A stretch of DNA of 64,000 bases from Sphagnum compactum (lineage: Eukaryota; Bryophyta; Sphagnopsida; Sphagnales). The notes under the pieces are model-generated. The model saw nothing but the letters and a program-made list of their open reading frames with translations, did not search any database and was not told where the DNA came from. The stretch is from contig OZ234494.1 in NCBI GenBank assembly GCA_965153455.1, positions 2,852,001 through 2,916,000 of the forward strand. The letters run 5' to 3'. The translations under genes and the position numbers were made by a program. How positions within the stretch are numbered: the stretch's first letter is position 1; each line of letters begins with the position of its first letter. Positions 14,201-26,880 of the stretch are shown here, piece by piece.

Positions 14201-14373
14201 ATCGAATTGTGCACTCAAATACAAATTCCAACTCAAGCTACAAACAAAGCTGGAGACTTGCTTGCAGTGGATTCCATCATCCCCACCTATATGCACATGT
14301 ACATTTAGAGATTTCTAAAGACTTAAAATGCAAGCGACTGTGTGTCAACTAACAAAAATTGTGAGTCATTTTT
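8223..14373. other. AT-rich intergenic spacer without recognisable genes
   Basis: Strongly AT-rich; all ORFs are below about 85 codons and none shows a known domain, splice pattern or codon bias. No tRNA, rRNA or recognisable transposon protein was seen. The last few hundred bases (about 13900-14373) are less AT-rich and probably include the 3' UTR of the POLI gene. Confidence 0.7.
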
Positions 14374-17300
14374 TTACTTTGCAGCATACCAATTCCCTGC
14401 AAAATTGGCATCAACAGCAAGTTCGATATCCAAAAAGTTTTTCCCATTGAAAGGGTGCATCATAGCATGCACCACCAAGTCCTTCGCAATTTCAGCAGAC
14501 TCCTCAGGTCCCTCCAAAATCACTTCATCATGTACCTGGTATTTATAAGTTTCATTTGTTATTCACCCGAAGCTGTATGGCAAATAGCACAGGGAACATG
14601 CAGAAAAGTGCACACATGCACAACATTGTGTTCAGACACAAGGTGCTAACTTCATTACAGAAAGGACTAGGAACAGATGTCACACCTGCAGGAGTAGCTT
14701 CCAACCCAGTTCTTGAAGAGCCTCACTCCGGTTGATCTCAAGCATGGCACACATGGCGACATCAGCTGCGCTTCCCTGCACAAACAACACAGATCTTCCT
14801 TAAGCAAATTGAACTGCAGCAATGAAAGACGCACTCATAGAAGTGGTGGGGGGTCAAGAAACATAACAAGGTCATGAGCTACCTGAACAGGTGTGTTTAT
14901 TGCAGCACGCTCCATATGAGAGCGCATCAGTTTATTGTGGGAGTTCACATCAGGTAGATGGCGAGTTCGACCCAGTAATGTATGCACGCGCAGAGTTTGG
15001 TGAGCTTCCTCTCTGCGTTCTTGCTGCCAGGCTAACACTTCTGGCCGATCGCTGTACCACAAGTTGACTGTCTGCTTTGCCTCATCTAAACTCACCTGTG
15101 CGATCAACAAAGCATTTGCAACAACAAATCCCAAAATGCTTTTAGCCAGAAAAAATAATTTTGCAAAGCTCAAACTGTTGAGCTACATGCCAAAGAGCTC
15201 TCAAAGTACATGCAAGCTGTCAGAAAGACTGGTAAGAAGATCAATTCATATGAACATAGAAGCATGAAACCAATATTTCAGAAACCATTGGCAAAACAGA
15301 AAAGCCAATCTCTTCCCACTAAGATATGACCCTGTCACTCCTTGCACATAAAGACATGCATAATGATACCAGTCTCACCTTCCAGTCCTTTGATAGCCCC
15401 ATGGCTGTTTTCCCATAAGCAATTGAGAAATTGAGCATTTTAGCTTTCCTCCTTTCTGATGCAAACATATCCTGAAGGCCAATCCAGATACCATCAGATG
15501 TTGCCACTGAAATTACTGTCTTTTTGAAGTTCCAGATGGGACAAACTAACAAGTTACAAACCAGTTTTGACCCCTGCATAAGTCAATAAGTCCTTGCAAC
15601 AAAATTCTTCAATGCTTTCCCATGCAGAAACACCAGATTACAATTATAGGGCAGCAGAAAAGAAAACACACTTTGAGTAAGGGCACAGGGGGCTTGTCTT
15701 CTCCTTTCCATTCCAGCAACACTCTCCCATTCTCCACAGCCTCACGGACATGGGTATACATGTTCATGGCTGTTCTGGAGTGGAAGTCCCCACCAGCTAT
15801 GAAAGCCTCTTTCATGCTCCGGCACTTAGCCAGGTGTGCCAAGATACGGAGTTCCAACTGACAAACCACAAGCAGCAGACTCAGACAGCGGGCACACCTG
15901 CAACAGGTCTCAGAGTGGCAAAATAGATCTAAAAATCTAATGTCTCCAGTAGTTCAAAGAAAATAGAATGCAGGAAATAAAACTTCACTTCACACAAAAT
16001 AAATACCTGTCCATAGTCAGCAACAATGAGAGACTTCCCAGGAGACGCTACAAAGGCCTGCCGTATCTTATAACGATCCTTCTCCAAGGCTGGTTGATTC
16101 TACAGAGCACCAGAATCATTACAAACAATCAGACACCAGAAGTTGTGTCCAAGCAATAACATGACAAACATTGCACAACCAAGGTGGCTAGGACATTTGC
16201 AACTTAATACAACTTGGCTTACCTCCAACCCGTGAATCATAATCAATCTTCTTAGCATAACAACAGAAATTGTCACTAAGTCACACACTCAGAGTGAGCA
16301 CCATAGACTCTGTATTTGCAAGAAACACAAAGAACCCTGCAAACAAATAGACATCTGCAGTCCCTAAATCATGTATTACTAACTATTATGGATTTGTCTT
16401 CCAACACATAAGTACAGTCTAACATCTGGATCAATGACCCCACAAAGCTGAGTTCACATAAAACCTGCAGGCTTGGCCTTCTTGCAGAGAGACGGCCTGT
16501 TTCAGTATTGATATTTATAGAACAGTGGACCCGTCCATCCTTCACACTTTTGATATCACCTCCCTGCAGAAACCAAACCAATTAGGACATAGCAAACTAC
16601 CTTCATAGGAGCAAGCACCAATTAAACAATCCTTGCTCCCAATAAATGAACCTTGTAACCTCAAAAGAGTGGACAGGTCATCACCTGCAGAGGCTGAATG
16701 AAGTTGGAAATAAGTGTGTTTATTGATGCAACTTCACACAGTGCTGCTAATGCCATGCAAGCTTCTTTGCCTTCCTGACCACCTCCAAAAGCAGCATATG
16801 CCTTTCCATACACAGATATGTCTTCCTCTTGCTCTCCTTCAACACCAGCTGAAGTCAACAAAGCTTCACTCTCAACAACATCTTCAGGCAAATCCAGGTC
16901 AGAGTCACTGTCCAAATCAGAATACTCGATTGCAACTTTCCCTGCAAGTGCCTTCCACCCAACATACCCTAGCAACATAAACAACAGTGCACAACAAAAG
17001 CAAAGAACAAAACAGTGGGATTATGCTACATGTCCGTATGCTAGGCACATGTCTGCTGTTTCCTTCTTGTGTGAGGTTTCTTACAAGTTGCATCAAGTAG
17101 TACGTCCTTCTTATCATCATCAGCAAGTCCTTCAATTGTCAACATAGGATTACAAAACGAGGCAGTTGCTCCACAGAACATCTACTGGTTTATGCTCACC
17201 TTCATTGCAGCACCCCCAACAGCTGGCCATCCTGCAGCAGTGTAGGCATCAATAGGAATGTCTACATCAATTCCTCTTATACAAATGGGACGTGTCTTTT

Positions 17301-20300
17301 TGGGCACCTTCTTGCCTTCCTCTATGAACCCATCTGTATTGGGCACATTAAACACTCGCTCCTTAGGCAGCATCTCTCCAGCATCTTTCCTGTTACGACA
17401 GCAACAGCATAAAACCAGTCTAGACCATCCTGAGTGAACCATAGACAGAAATATCACAAGTTATGACCACACTCCCAACCCACAGCCAATGAAATTGATA
17501 CATAGGTCAGCAACTGCTCCTACCTCCCAGACATTAGTTGGCAAAACTCCCCACCTTACTGTCTACATCATAAAACTTGGCAGCCACCTCAAGTTCATTA
17601 TTCTTACAGAGGTCTTCATAATTCTCAACAATGCACATGAGCTCATGACTCATTAGGCACCAGAAAAACATTTGAAACCAAAGAGCTGGAATTTCAACTT
17701 GAGACAACAAAGAAATCAAGCAAGAAAACAACATTTCAAAACCCACAGAATATCAGGGTTGCACATGATTTTAACCTGTTTGTGACACCTCCCCAAAGTA
17801 GTTGCCGAATTTGAGCATCACTCCCAACATTCATAAGAGCAGCATCTGGACAATATTTTGCTGCCCACTTCCGAAAACGACTAACTGACAGCTTCTGTTG
17901 ACTCAATGCAATTTTCTCAATTTCAGCTAGATGATTGCAATCCACAAGCATTCCATCAGCTTCCATCTGGACCAAAAGTTCTCCAAATGGCCGCCAATAC
18001 TCCTCATAGAAGTCATACATGGACCCCTCCATTCCTAAACCAACCAGCTTCCAGGGTGTTCTCTTCAGTTTTTCTTGCAGACTCTGCCAGAGGTTGAATG
18101 TGCACACAGCATCATATGCAGAATAGTGAATCCAAAGCTCTCTTGAATCCTCTGCCCTCTGCAGCTCCTCTACAGGAGGAATGACCCTCAATTTACCAGG
18201 TGTACCATCCTTGCGTATGTTTGCCTTTCCAAAAAGGGTTTTCATTGACCTCTTTCCAGCAACCATCTCCCCATTCTTGTCCAGGACTCCTACAAGGCCA
18301 TCCATAACTTTCTCATCTGATGTCAGAGCTTCCAGTGAGTAACCCCCTTGGGTACCACGACGTGCTGAGTCCCACAGGCGTGCTAGGTGCATGGTATCTG
18401 CATAGAAGCCTTGTGCATGAATCCCATGCCTGCTTAGAATGTGCTTGTCAAAGCTGTAGTTATGCCACACCTGCATCCAACCAGAGAAAATTATCACACC
18501 TGTGCACAATGCTTAAAGAGTGTTTCAAGGTTTCACCAAAAACCCTCCTGAAAACAGCAAAAGAAGAAAAGCAGTGAAAACATCCTTCCTTTACAAGAAC
18601 ACAGTCCTGCCTTTTCTCACTAGAGTTAAGCAGCCATGACATATAACCCAGCCTTACTCAATTGACAAACCAGAATGAGGTATGCCACCTCCTCATACAG
18701 CACACGGCAGTCAATTGATTCAAAGGATATGGACAAGAAATCCACCAAGAAATTAGAAAAGTATTTATTTGAAAATTACCTTCATCCTCAAAAGCCTATA
18801 AGAAGAACATACTATTTTACCTTCTTGATCGAGGGATCCTCAAAGTAGCACTTAAAGGCCCTTAAAACATCTTCACCACCATCCAGAACGTCAATCCAGA
18901 GGCAATTTTTCCCCTCTCCAAAGTTGCCACTTGGTCCACAGTAAATGCTGAGACAAGTAATGCATCCATGGCCAACTGGGCTTTCTTTCTTCACATCAAT
19001 TCCTGCAACCTGCTTGACATAGCACGTGAGAAAAGCTACATACTCCTATGCCAACAAAGTTAAACTGGAAGTCCTCCCACTAACCCAGGATGAAAAACAC
19101 ACTGGGCATGAACATCATCTTTCACACAGAAGGATAATCAGATGTAGTCTTCTGCAACGGCATATAGCAAGCTACAAGGTATGTAACATGCCTCAGTGTC
19201 ACAAGCATGCACCAAGTGTCTGTACTCTCCCATCAGCTGCTCAAGGACCACCTTGGCCTTCTCCAGTGTGTCAATGACCATAACAGTCTTATTCAGAAAT
19301 GGTTCACTTGCATTAGTGGCTTCCACAGCAGAGGTATCTGGTGCTGATTCCTCTGTCTCAATCACATCAAGGTTCCCAGTGGGTTCAATTATGGCATGTT
19401 TGGCCTGTTTTTGAGGCGAACTAAGTACCCTCTCACTACCGCCTCTACCCCTTCTGATTGGCTCAGATATGGCCACATCTACCTGTTTTTGAGGAACACC
19501 AACATCCTCTATCAGTCTTCTACCCCTTTGGATTGGCTCAGACGTCGTTTCCCATGGATTTCCAGTGGGCATGACACTAGCTCTCTCTATTGGTCTTCTA
19601 CCAATTGCACGGTTCTCAATAACAGCTTTATTAGCCCTTTGTGTCTCTACCCATCCTCTAGTCTTTCCACTTTGCTCAGCTGACGCCACCCAACCCTGCT
19701 GTAAAGAGACCCTGGACCTGTCAACCCATCTTCGCCCCTCACCACCCAGCTTGAAAAATTCAGCCTCCTCTTCCTCTGGAAGATCATAACAACTTGGTGG
19801 AAGTTGCAACTCTTGCTCCTCATCAAGCATTTCAATGTCATAACCAGACAATGAGTCACCTATCTTGCTTTCAAGTTCAATCGATTCAAAAGAAGGAGCA
19901 AACCCCTCCATTCGCTTTGCTGCAACTGAAGCCCTTGCAAAATCCCTTGTCTTACCTCCCAGAGAAGATGCACTTGAAGCTTTTGTAGAACTCCATCCGA
20001 GTTTCTCAGCAGCCCTTTCCCAGGCTTCTCTGGTGCTTGACTTCATAGTGTTATGAGCTGCTTGGGGGGAGGACATTCTCACCTCTGACAATTGCCTGGC
20101 TTGTGAAATTTGTGAACTATGGTTGTTTGCATTCAAGTAGCTGTTGCGTCTGGAAAACTGTGGAAGGGATGCTGGACCAGAAACATCCCCTGTCTTTGAA
20201 CGGACTTGATAAGTCAACCTGACTGTCCTACTTGCTGATCTAGCAGGAGTGCCCCAAGCAGAGCCAGTGTTGCTTGACGGAGTGATATCCATCAACATGG

Positions 20301-21911
20301 TTTGCACTGGACCCTGTTGTGACATTTCTGATTGATGCTGATGATAAATCTCTGTGTCCGTTGAGTATTGGGCAAGGCTGGCTGCCGGTTTCAGTCTTGT
20401 ACTTACAGATTTCCTGATCCCCAGCAGAGTGGCATCTTCTCTGCCTTTCCAGTAATATGGAGGAGTCTCTGTGGGATAAGATGAACAACCCACTAAGGAT
20501 TTTGGCCTGTCATTCTTTGCAGCTACAGTAGTATGTCCATTGGCAACAGCTCCAAATTTGCTACACGTACATGCATTGAACTGAAGCATGTAATTGTGCT
20601 CATATCTACCAGGGCTAATGCAATCTAAGGATCTGTAGGGCATGCCACCACTAAAAGTTCTACTGTAAATTGTGCCAGTGGAAAATGAGGCTCCCAACCA
20701 TGGACTTCGTGATATTGAGGTATTGTACGCCTTCCCTAAATGCCAATCTGTCTGCCTGCAAGAAAATAAATAAAACATCATCAGTACATCTTCAAGAATC
20801 TCAACAGAAAGGCATACAGACTGCAAAATGGGTACCCCTGAGTGCAAACTGCTCTGCTTCTACTAGTTGGAAAAAAGAAGCACTGGGGCAATCAACAATG
20901 GCTAAACTAGCAGGCAGTGAATTGGTCAGTCGCATAAACATACAAGGCCTTGCAAACCATCATGTAGACCATAACAGCAAAGCATGGCCATCTCTCTTTG
21001 GAACAAAAGAAACCCTGAACCCTGATTTCTCTTTGTGAGGAGTACGTTTCTCAGTCCTGTGAAGGAAAAAAGCTCAGTTGTACCATTCACAAAAACACCC
21101 AAAAAAACAGAAAATATATCTTAAACCCCCAAAAGTTAGGCCTATAGACTCCCTTGCAAAAGACTTCCTTCTCACATTCTCTAAACACCGCAAGTTCATT
21201 TGTTAAGAGCATAAGAAAAGCTCTGCAGTAGCTCTGCAAATTGGACAAACAAAACACACGTGTAGCGTCAATTCCTTCACCGATTTTACAACACATATTC
21301 CCAGAAGAATTCCAGTCAGGGTTTCTGTACAATTCACAAAGCTGGGAAAGTAGAACAGGGCAATAATATGGACGGCCTGAACAGAGGCCAGCCAGAATAA
21401 GGATTTCATGTGCACTCTGTTTCCACCGGCTTGCTACCCTAATGTCGCCATCGCGGGGCGAAAAATTCCTTCATGGCAGTCATAGGCACAATGACATGTT
21501 AGGGGCGGAAACAGAAAATGTTAGCGATATTCTTCAAATGTCAGCTAATTGAACGGCCATTGGAATTTGAGGGTTTTAGGGTCTAGAACAGCAGCCAACT
21601 CACAGTTCACTGGAGCCGCCGGCATTTTCAGAAGCGGCTGAAGTGGAGAAAGTGCGCGCAGGCTCGTGTGCAGCAGCAGCAGCAATAGCAGCAGTAGAGA
21701 GCGAGGAGTTTTTGTTGCAAATTAAGGGCGAAGGACGGGGCGACAAGCGCTGCGGGACGGACACCTCCAGACCGCCGCCGAGCGCTGTTGTGACTGTTGC
21801 ATGCATGCTCACCGTGGCCATCACATTAGACGCCGCCGCCGCGGCTGCTTTACCCCTCCCTCTCGTCCTTAACACACCGCTTGCCGTTTCTGCTCTCCAA
21901 ACAAAACCCAC
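14374..21911 (-). CDS. POLI: Plant organellar DNA polymerase I (POLIA/POLIB family)
   Basis: Family-A polymerase that replicates plastid and mitochondrial DNA in plants. 13 exons, all in phase, 1382 aa: 21604-21911, 19192-20755, 18821-19009, 17776-18470, 17200-17389, 16685-16951, 16465-16563, 16007-16099, 15672-15857, 15379-15471, 14883-15095, 14686-14775, 14374-14535. The 3'-5' exonuclease is intact: HACDTE (exon 2/3), WHNYSFDKHIL (exon 4), HYSAYDAVCTFNLW (exon 4). Polymerase motif A VADYGQ-LELRILAHL spans exons 8/9, motif B is RRKAKMLNFSIAYGKTAMG (exon 10), motif C VHDEVILEGP (exon 13); it ends NFAGNWYAAK. The Ala/Arg/Thr-rich N-terminus looks like an organelle transit peptide. Arabidopsis homologues are about 1050 aa; the extra ~330 residues lie in exon 2, are low-complexity and contain a tandem repeat. 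The intron 2 donor is GC. The start at 21911 is the first in-frame ATG; a second lies 30 codons in (MATVSMHATVT). Confidence 0.95.
19010..19191 (-). other. GC-AG intron (POLI intron 2)
   Basis: On the minus strand exon 2 ends GACACTGAG, the intron opens GCATGT and closes with CAAGCAG, and exon 3 starts GTTGCAGG. The phase-0 join gives CDTE-VAGIDVKKE, which matches the conserved exonuclease I region of plant POLI. The nearest GT, four bases downstream, breaks the frame. Confidence 0.85.
19404..19550 (-). repeat. Tandem repeat in the POLI N-terminal extension
   Basis: Two adjacent units of 70-75 bp in exon 2 encode EPIQRGRRLIEDV..PQKQ and EPIRRGRGGSERVL..PQKQ. A third partial unit lies toward 19600 (IGRRPIERA). 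The sequence is low-complexity and basic, between the transit peptide and the exonuclease domain. Confidence 0.7.
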
Positions 21912-23196
21912 TTCCGCTACAGCAGAAGAGCACGAGCAAGAAGAAAGAACAAATTTTAAATCAGAAAAATCAAGGAAAAAGAAAAAGAAAAAACCTAACT
22001 ACTGATAGTTCTTATACATAGTCCTCGAATTCCGTCGTTGTTGAGCACAAAACTAAACAAGCAGCGAAAAACACCATCGCCAAGAGCCGCCGCTGCAACG
22101 CCCGTTTCCTTCTCCTTCCCAGTCTCCCTCTCTTCCCTCTCTCTCTCTCTCGCTTTCTCTCCCCCCTCACTCGTTCTCCCGCTCCATTCGTCTGCAATGG
22201 GAACGGTTTGGGAATGCGTTGGGAACGCATTGGGAACTGCGTTCACTGTGTTACCAAATCGAACTTATTGGCTTCATCATGAAGCCAAGTAAATGATACC
22301 CTTATCCGAATTCTCTTTTTTTCTTCTTTTTAAAAATCATTTTAAAAAGAAGTCCCCAGAAATGGGCCAGAACTCCCAGGGATTTTATATTTCTAATTTT
22401 TTTAATATCAAAAATATGGCGAGTTTCTCCAAAAAATTAGCACAAATTAATTGACTTTACACTTTTAAAAATATAAAAATAATCCTTTTTTAATAGTAAA
22501 AAAAGCCATAATTTTTTTCTTTTCTAATAAATCAAGAAATGGTTGCTCTTTCCTTGGGGTCAGTTTTCCTGGTTCAAAGGGAGGAATCTAAACCCCTTGT
22601 AAAAGGCCCTTGAACCCAAAACCCTAAAGGGCCTATTTCATTTTGGCTAATTATTTACTCCATGAATTATCATTATTATTTATTTTCTTAATTATTTTGA
22701 TTACCTTCTAATCAGGTTTTTTTTCCAAAAATTTTGGCAATTTTTTTTCCATAAATTTTGCAAAATTAATCCAATTGGAAAATTAGTCTACCCATCAAAA
22801 AGCATGAAATGAACACCATCATGAACCTAAACATACATAGATTACAAGGAGTAAGAAGCGGAGTGTTTTTAAAAGTGGGATGGATCTTTCATTTATAACT
22901 TATGGTAATATAAAGCAGCTTTGGATGCATGTCTATTGAATGACTAAATTAATTTCGAAAATTTTATATAAAAACTATAAGAGTGTTGAATATTTCAATT
23001 TTCCAAATTTTTTCAAGAATTGTGTCCCTATTATTATTATAGCAAAACATGGTTTTCATGACTATGACAAATTGCAACTAATGATCAAACTACAAAAAAT
23101 TCAATAAAAAAAAACCCATCACACAAAAGACAAAAGAGCAAGGCCAAAGAAAGGCCAAAAGACACACAACTTATAAGAACCAAAGAAGGGAGAGAA
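21912..23196. promoter_or_regulatory. 5' flank of POLI, then AT-rich spacer
   Basis: 21912-22260 is comparatively GC-rich, with a CT-rich pyrimidine stretch at about 22100-22180 (GA-rich on the gene strand), consistent with the 5' leader/promoter of the minus-strand POLI gene. No TATA box could be fixed. 22300-23196 is AT-rich and holds no gene I can support. Confidence 0.45.
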
Positions 23197-25240
23197 CTAA
23201 TCCCTCTCATGGTAGAAAGCTATCTCCCTCACATTCCGTCTAATGTCACTTGCATGCAAATTATGATATCTAATAATAATAGGGGGTCTGAAACAAGCAT
23301 ATGCCGCCAATGCAATCTTCCTCTCTATAGTAAAGGTTAAAGCACATTGAAAAACAATACTAACACGCTGCTTGAAAATTTTAATGCAAAACGACAAAGA
23401 TAAATGACCTCCTAACCATCTATCATGGAAAAAATAAACACTCCTTAATGAAACGATCCTTATCACGCCCAAGTGTGTTGTGCACCTCCATGGCCATTGA
23501 AATAAAGTGATGCCCCTCATGAAGCCCTCTATACTTGTGGATTTCAACAATGGCATTAAGTGTCGTAGTTCCACCTACTATTCGACTAATGACACTCATT
23601 GCCACCGTCTCCCATGTCGGGTCAATAACCACCACATCAACAACAAAAATTTGGTCCTCACGAAACATGTAAAAATCGGCTCGTAATGAAACTTTTGATG
23701 TAAGGGCATACCACCATTCTACTCCATATAACGTGCCCACTCTCTCGAACAAAGGCATATATGACGTTTTTAATGGTGTCATGTGTGGTTATTCGTTGAC
23801 CTTCGAACAGACAACATGCTAAATGGGTGCCAGATGTGTCTAACCCATGTCCACACTCACATGTGAGAATGCTAAATGTTGAGGGCTAAATCAAACCAAA
23901 ACAAAAACGCGATGACGAGATGAAAATAAAAAGTGCAATGCAGAACAAATGGATGATGGCTTAACAATCAATCATATCCCCATCCCGTTGCCCAAACAAG
24001 AGCAAATGCGGGCCCTGGATGTCAAGGAAATGGAATTGTCTTCCAAGATAAACCTAAAGGAGGTGTCATGATGGATGTCCATCAAAGATGCATACACACC
24101 TAAGGCATCGATAATTGTCAAACTCTCAAAAAAAAGGTGCATCTTTTTAGCTACAAGAGGCAGGCTATCTTGAACTACACGAAAACATGACTAAAGGGTG
24201 TGGGCACCCCTGAACCTAAGAAACATATTCTTTCAAAATGGGTCTATCAAAAATACAAAACCTAAAACACATATACGAAGCCACCAAAGCCCAACACCCT
24301 AGAAAAGCAAATGAGGCAACTTCCATATACAAAATACATATACCACCAAAGGAAATCGATAGTCGAATTTGACTCCTCGTTAAGAGGCCTTGAATAAACT
24401 TTTATGACCCTGGAGTCGTAATGTCCCCACATACCTACATAATTCTCCTGTTGAAAAAGACAGGAAGGAAAAATGAAGTAATGTCTGAGTGAGATAAGAA
24501 GGTCGATGAGCGACACATGAAAACAAAATGCTCCATGCAACATGTGTGTTTCCTAAGAAAAAAAGATCATCAATATGTGCCACGTCTTGAGATAAAACCT
24601 CATCCAAAAAATGCGTGACAAAGTCATGAGAACCCACTGGCACACCCAAAATGCATAAGTCATCTATGACCAAAGTGCAGCCTTGAGGAATTTCGATGCC
24701 TGAAAAGATCTTTGATGGACTCTAAAGCTTACACTTTGACACATTGACCCTTATTCCAACTAAAGTTAATTGGGTTGAAATGTGATCAAAGGCAAGGATA
24801 ATTTCATTCAAAGGGCCCATGATGTGGGTTTCGTCCTCTAAGGATGGAAAAACACAATTAGGGGCTCCCACAATGGTCTTTAAGAATGTTCAATAATGGG
24901 CCATAACAAATAAAAGACCTCTTAAGGTGTCACCCTACCTCATGCCTGAAGATGATTCAATAATGGTGACCCCCTCCTCATGCTACCCATGTTGGTAGTA
25001 AAGAGAATAATGAACACCATAAAATAACATGGTAAAGGGGATAATGTTCGCCAAAGGTCCCCCGACATCTCGTAACTCTCTAAAAATAATAACTCAAAAA
25101 ACATTATTAAAAGTGTTTTCGACATCGGTTTGCATCACAACCCAATTAGCATGTAGGTTGAGGAGGGCTAAAGAGGCAAAAAAGAAAAGAGGACACGACA
25201 ATGAGGGACAATGTTAACCCTCAATAAACAATAGAGTTGT
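23197..25240 (-). pseudogene. Decayed LINE-like (non-LTR) reverse transcriptase
   Basis: Pieces of one reverse transcriptase occur in order down the minus strand but in changing frames. They are palm motif A region QTDVENTFNNV (~25110), IIESSSGMR-stop-GDT (~24925, the usual RQGDP with Gln replaced by TAG), a SLEDETHI segment (~24830) where the catalytic pair is normally ADD, LGVPVGSHDFV (~24640), and C-terminal IFKQRVSIVFQ / RPPIIIRYHN (23200-23390). At least three frame changes and several stops show that it is dead. No poly(A) tail or target-site duplication was identified. Confidence 0.75.
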
Positions 25241-25998
25241 TGAAGAAACAAAAGTAGCTACAACTAAAACCAAAAGAGAAATCAATGTCTCCTACATCAA
25301 ACCATAGATCTTTCCAAAACAATAGAAGGGATCAAATGGGCAGCAATAGTAGAGATGGCCCAAAAAGGAACTACAATCTCAAGCCCAAGAAGGAGTAGAG
25401 GAGTAGATATATGATCTGGAACCAGATCTGCCAAATGTGCTCCAATTTGCTCTTATATATTAATTCAGGTAGTATGTGCGTGCGTATATCTGACACGACA
25501 ATTCTGCTGCAGAATCGGCACCGGCAGAATTGGCACCGACATTTTCTATGGCAGAATCGGGTCGTGGTGGCGGAGAGACACACGCCAGAATATCGTCACC
25601 ACCGACACTCTATGATATATTTGGATGACGACGACGAAGAAGAAGAATAAGAAGCAGAAGAATAACGACACGGTTTCTTTGTGTTTGCTGGAGGATTTTG
25701 AACCTTAACATTCTTCGTAATCGGCGACGCTTGCAGAAAAGTTCTCTTGGAAAGTTGCACCAAGAGCCAGATTTGGGCCGAAGCAATGGGAAGTCCTGTG
25801 ACGCGGTGCTGCTGAAGTGAGTTCCTCCTTTCCGCATTGGATAAACACTGTAGTCGCAATCTTTCTTGCTTCTCTCTGTCTTTGTGAACATTAGCATTGT
25901 TATGGCTCTGTTTTCGTTTTCTTATCTTTGCCGTTCAATGCATGCAGACGGAAGCCAGCAAGCATCAAGGCTATAGTCAGTATCACGGAAGCTGTGTT
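25241..25998. other. Spacer and left part of the Helitron, no gene assigned
   Basis: Base composition shifts from AT-rich to mixed near 25450. The minus-strand ORFs at 25596-25897 (up to 95 codons) are Arg/Leu/Ser-rich with no recognisable domain. They could be another captured 5' exon or leader, but nothing supports a product. Confidence 0.4.
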
Positions 25999-26284
25999 CT
26001 TATGTTGGCCACAGTTCGATAATGCATAGAAGTTGCTTCATCAGAGCGTACCACACATTGGCCAATTGTGCCAAAAAACTACTAAGCAGAAGCACCAGCA
26101 TAATGATTCCTATTTTTGTGTGATCCTCCAACAGCTGGCCTCTAGCAATCAATAATAGTGCAGCTGCAAAAATACCAATCTGTGAAAGAAGGGAGATTGA
26201 CTCTGCCAACTGCACCCCTCTCTTCCTGAAAGGCTTTAAGACCAGAAGATACAGAAGCTGCAAGACAGTGAATGCAAGCACCAC
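25999..26284 (-). pseudogene. Captured host gene fragment: multi-pass membrane protein segment
   Basis: About 90 minus-strand codons with two or three hydrophobic helices (LQLLYLLVLKPF, IGIFAAALLLIA, IGIIMLVLLLSSFLAQLAN) and basic loops (KPFRKRGVQLAE). Composition and length fit a slice of a plant polytopic membrane protein; I do not recognise the family with confidence. It probably belongs to the same source gene as the duplicated fragment at 26866-27413, which lies upstream of it on the same strand. It has no start or stop of its own. Confidence 0.5.
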
Positions 26285-26451
26285 AAAATCAATACATTCC
26301 TTTGTTTATTCTGTTCACAAGCACCTTTCTTGAATAACACCCATGAAAAGTCAAAATGACTGAATAAATTAAAGTATTAGCTGATATTCTCAGAAATGGA
26401 TCACAATGTTTGTGAGCATCTGGTTTTGATAGTTGGTTACATTGGTTGCAG

Positions 26452-26880
26452 GATCCTGATGCCCATGTGTTTTCAGCAAATGATCAGAACCTTCTGCCGT
26501 TGCAGACATCATCTGGAGACATAGTCAGCTCAAAATGGATGCTTGGGATTTTGACAGGCGAACAAAATCCCAGTGACAACCGGAGTCATTTTACCCCCGA
26601 GCCATCCCTCAATAATCTATCACAAAGTGGTGAATTAGAAGGTCAGTAGATGCTGGAATTGCTTGAAACTTCAACTCTCCGAGCTGGAGAGGGTGAAAAT
26701 CCTGGTGGCTCTGGAAATGAGTTTTTGCACAATACAGGGACTAAATCTGGTGGGTACCATGGAACCCGAACTCTTGGTAGTATTGGGAAACCTAATTTGA
26801 AGTACCCACAGCTCCATGCACCCAGAGCATATGGGTCATCCCCTATCTATGATTCACATCACAATCCAAAGAGTACCCCA
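26452..26880 (+). pseudogene. Captured exon-like fragment, plus strand, unknown origin
   Basis: Open on the plus strand after a good acceptor (TTGGTTGCAG, 26442-26451). It reads DPDAHVFSANDQNLLPLQTS and continues about 140 codons, broken by one TAG at 26647 (normally CAG). Coding-like, Ser/Asn/Gly-rich and hydrophilic, with no recognised domain. It sits between two minus-strand membrane-protein fragments, so it either comes from a different host gene or was inverted during capture. Confidence 0.4.

Noticed and set aside
17534-17746. Minus-strand ORF (NYEDLCKNNELEVAAKF) as a possible extra POLI exon
   Set aside because: The flanking exons already join in phase and match the family continuously, leaving no room for an insertion; treated as intron.
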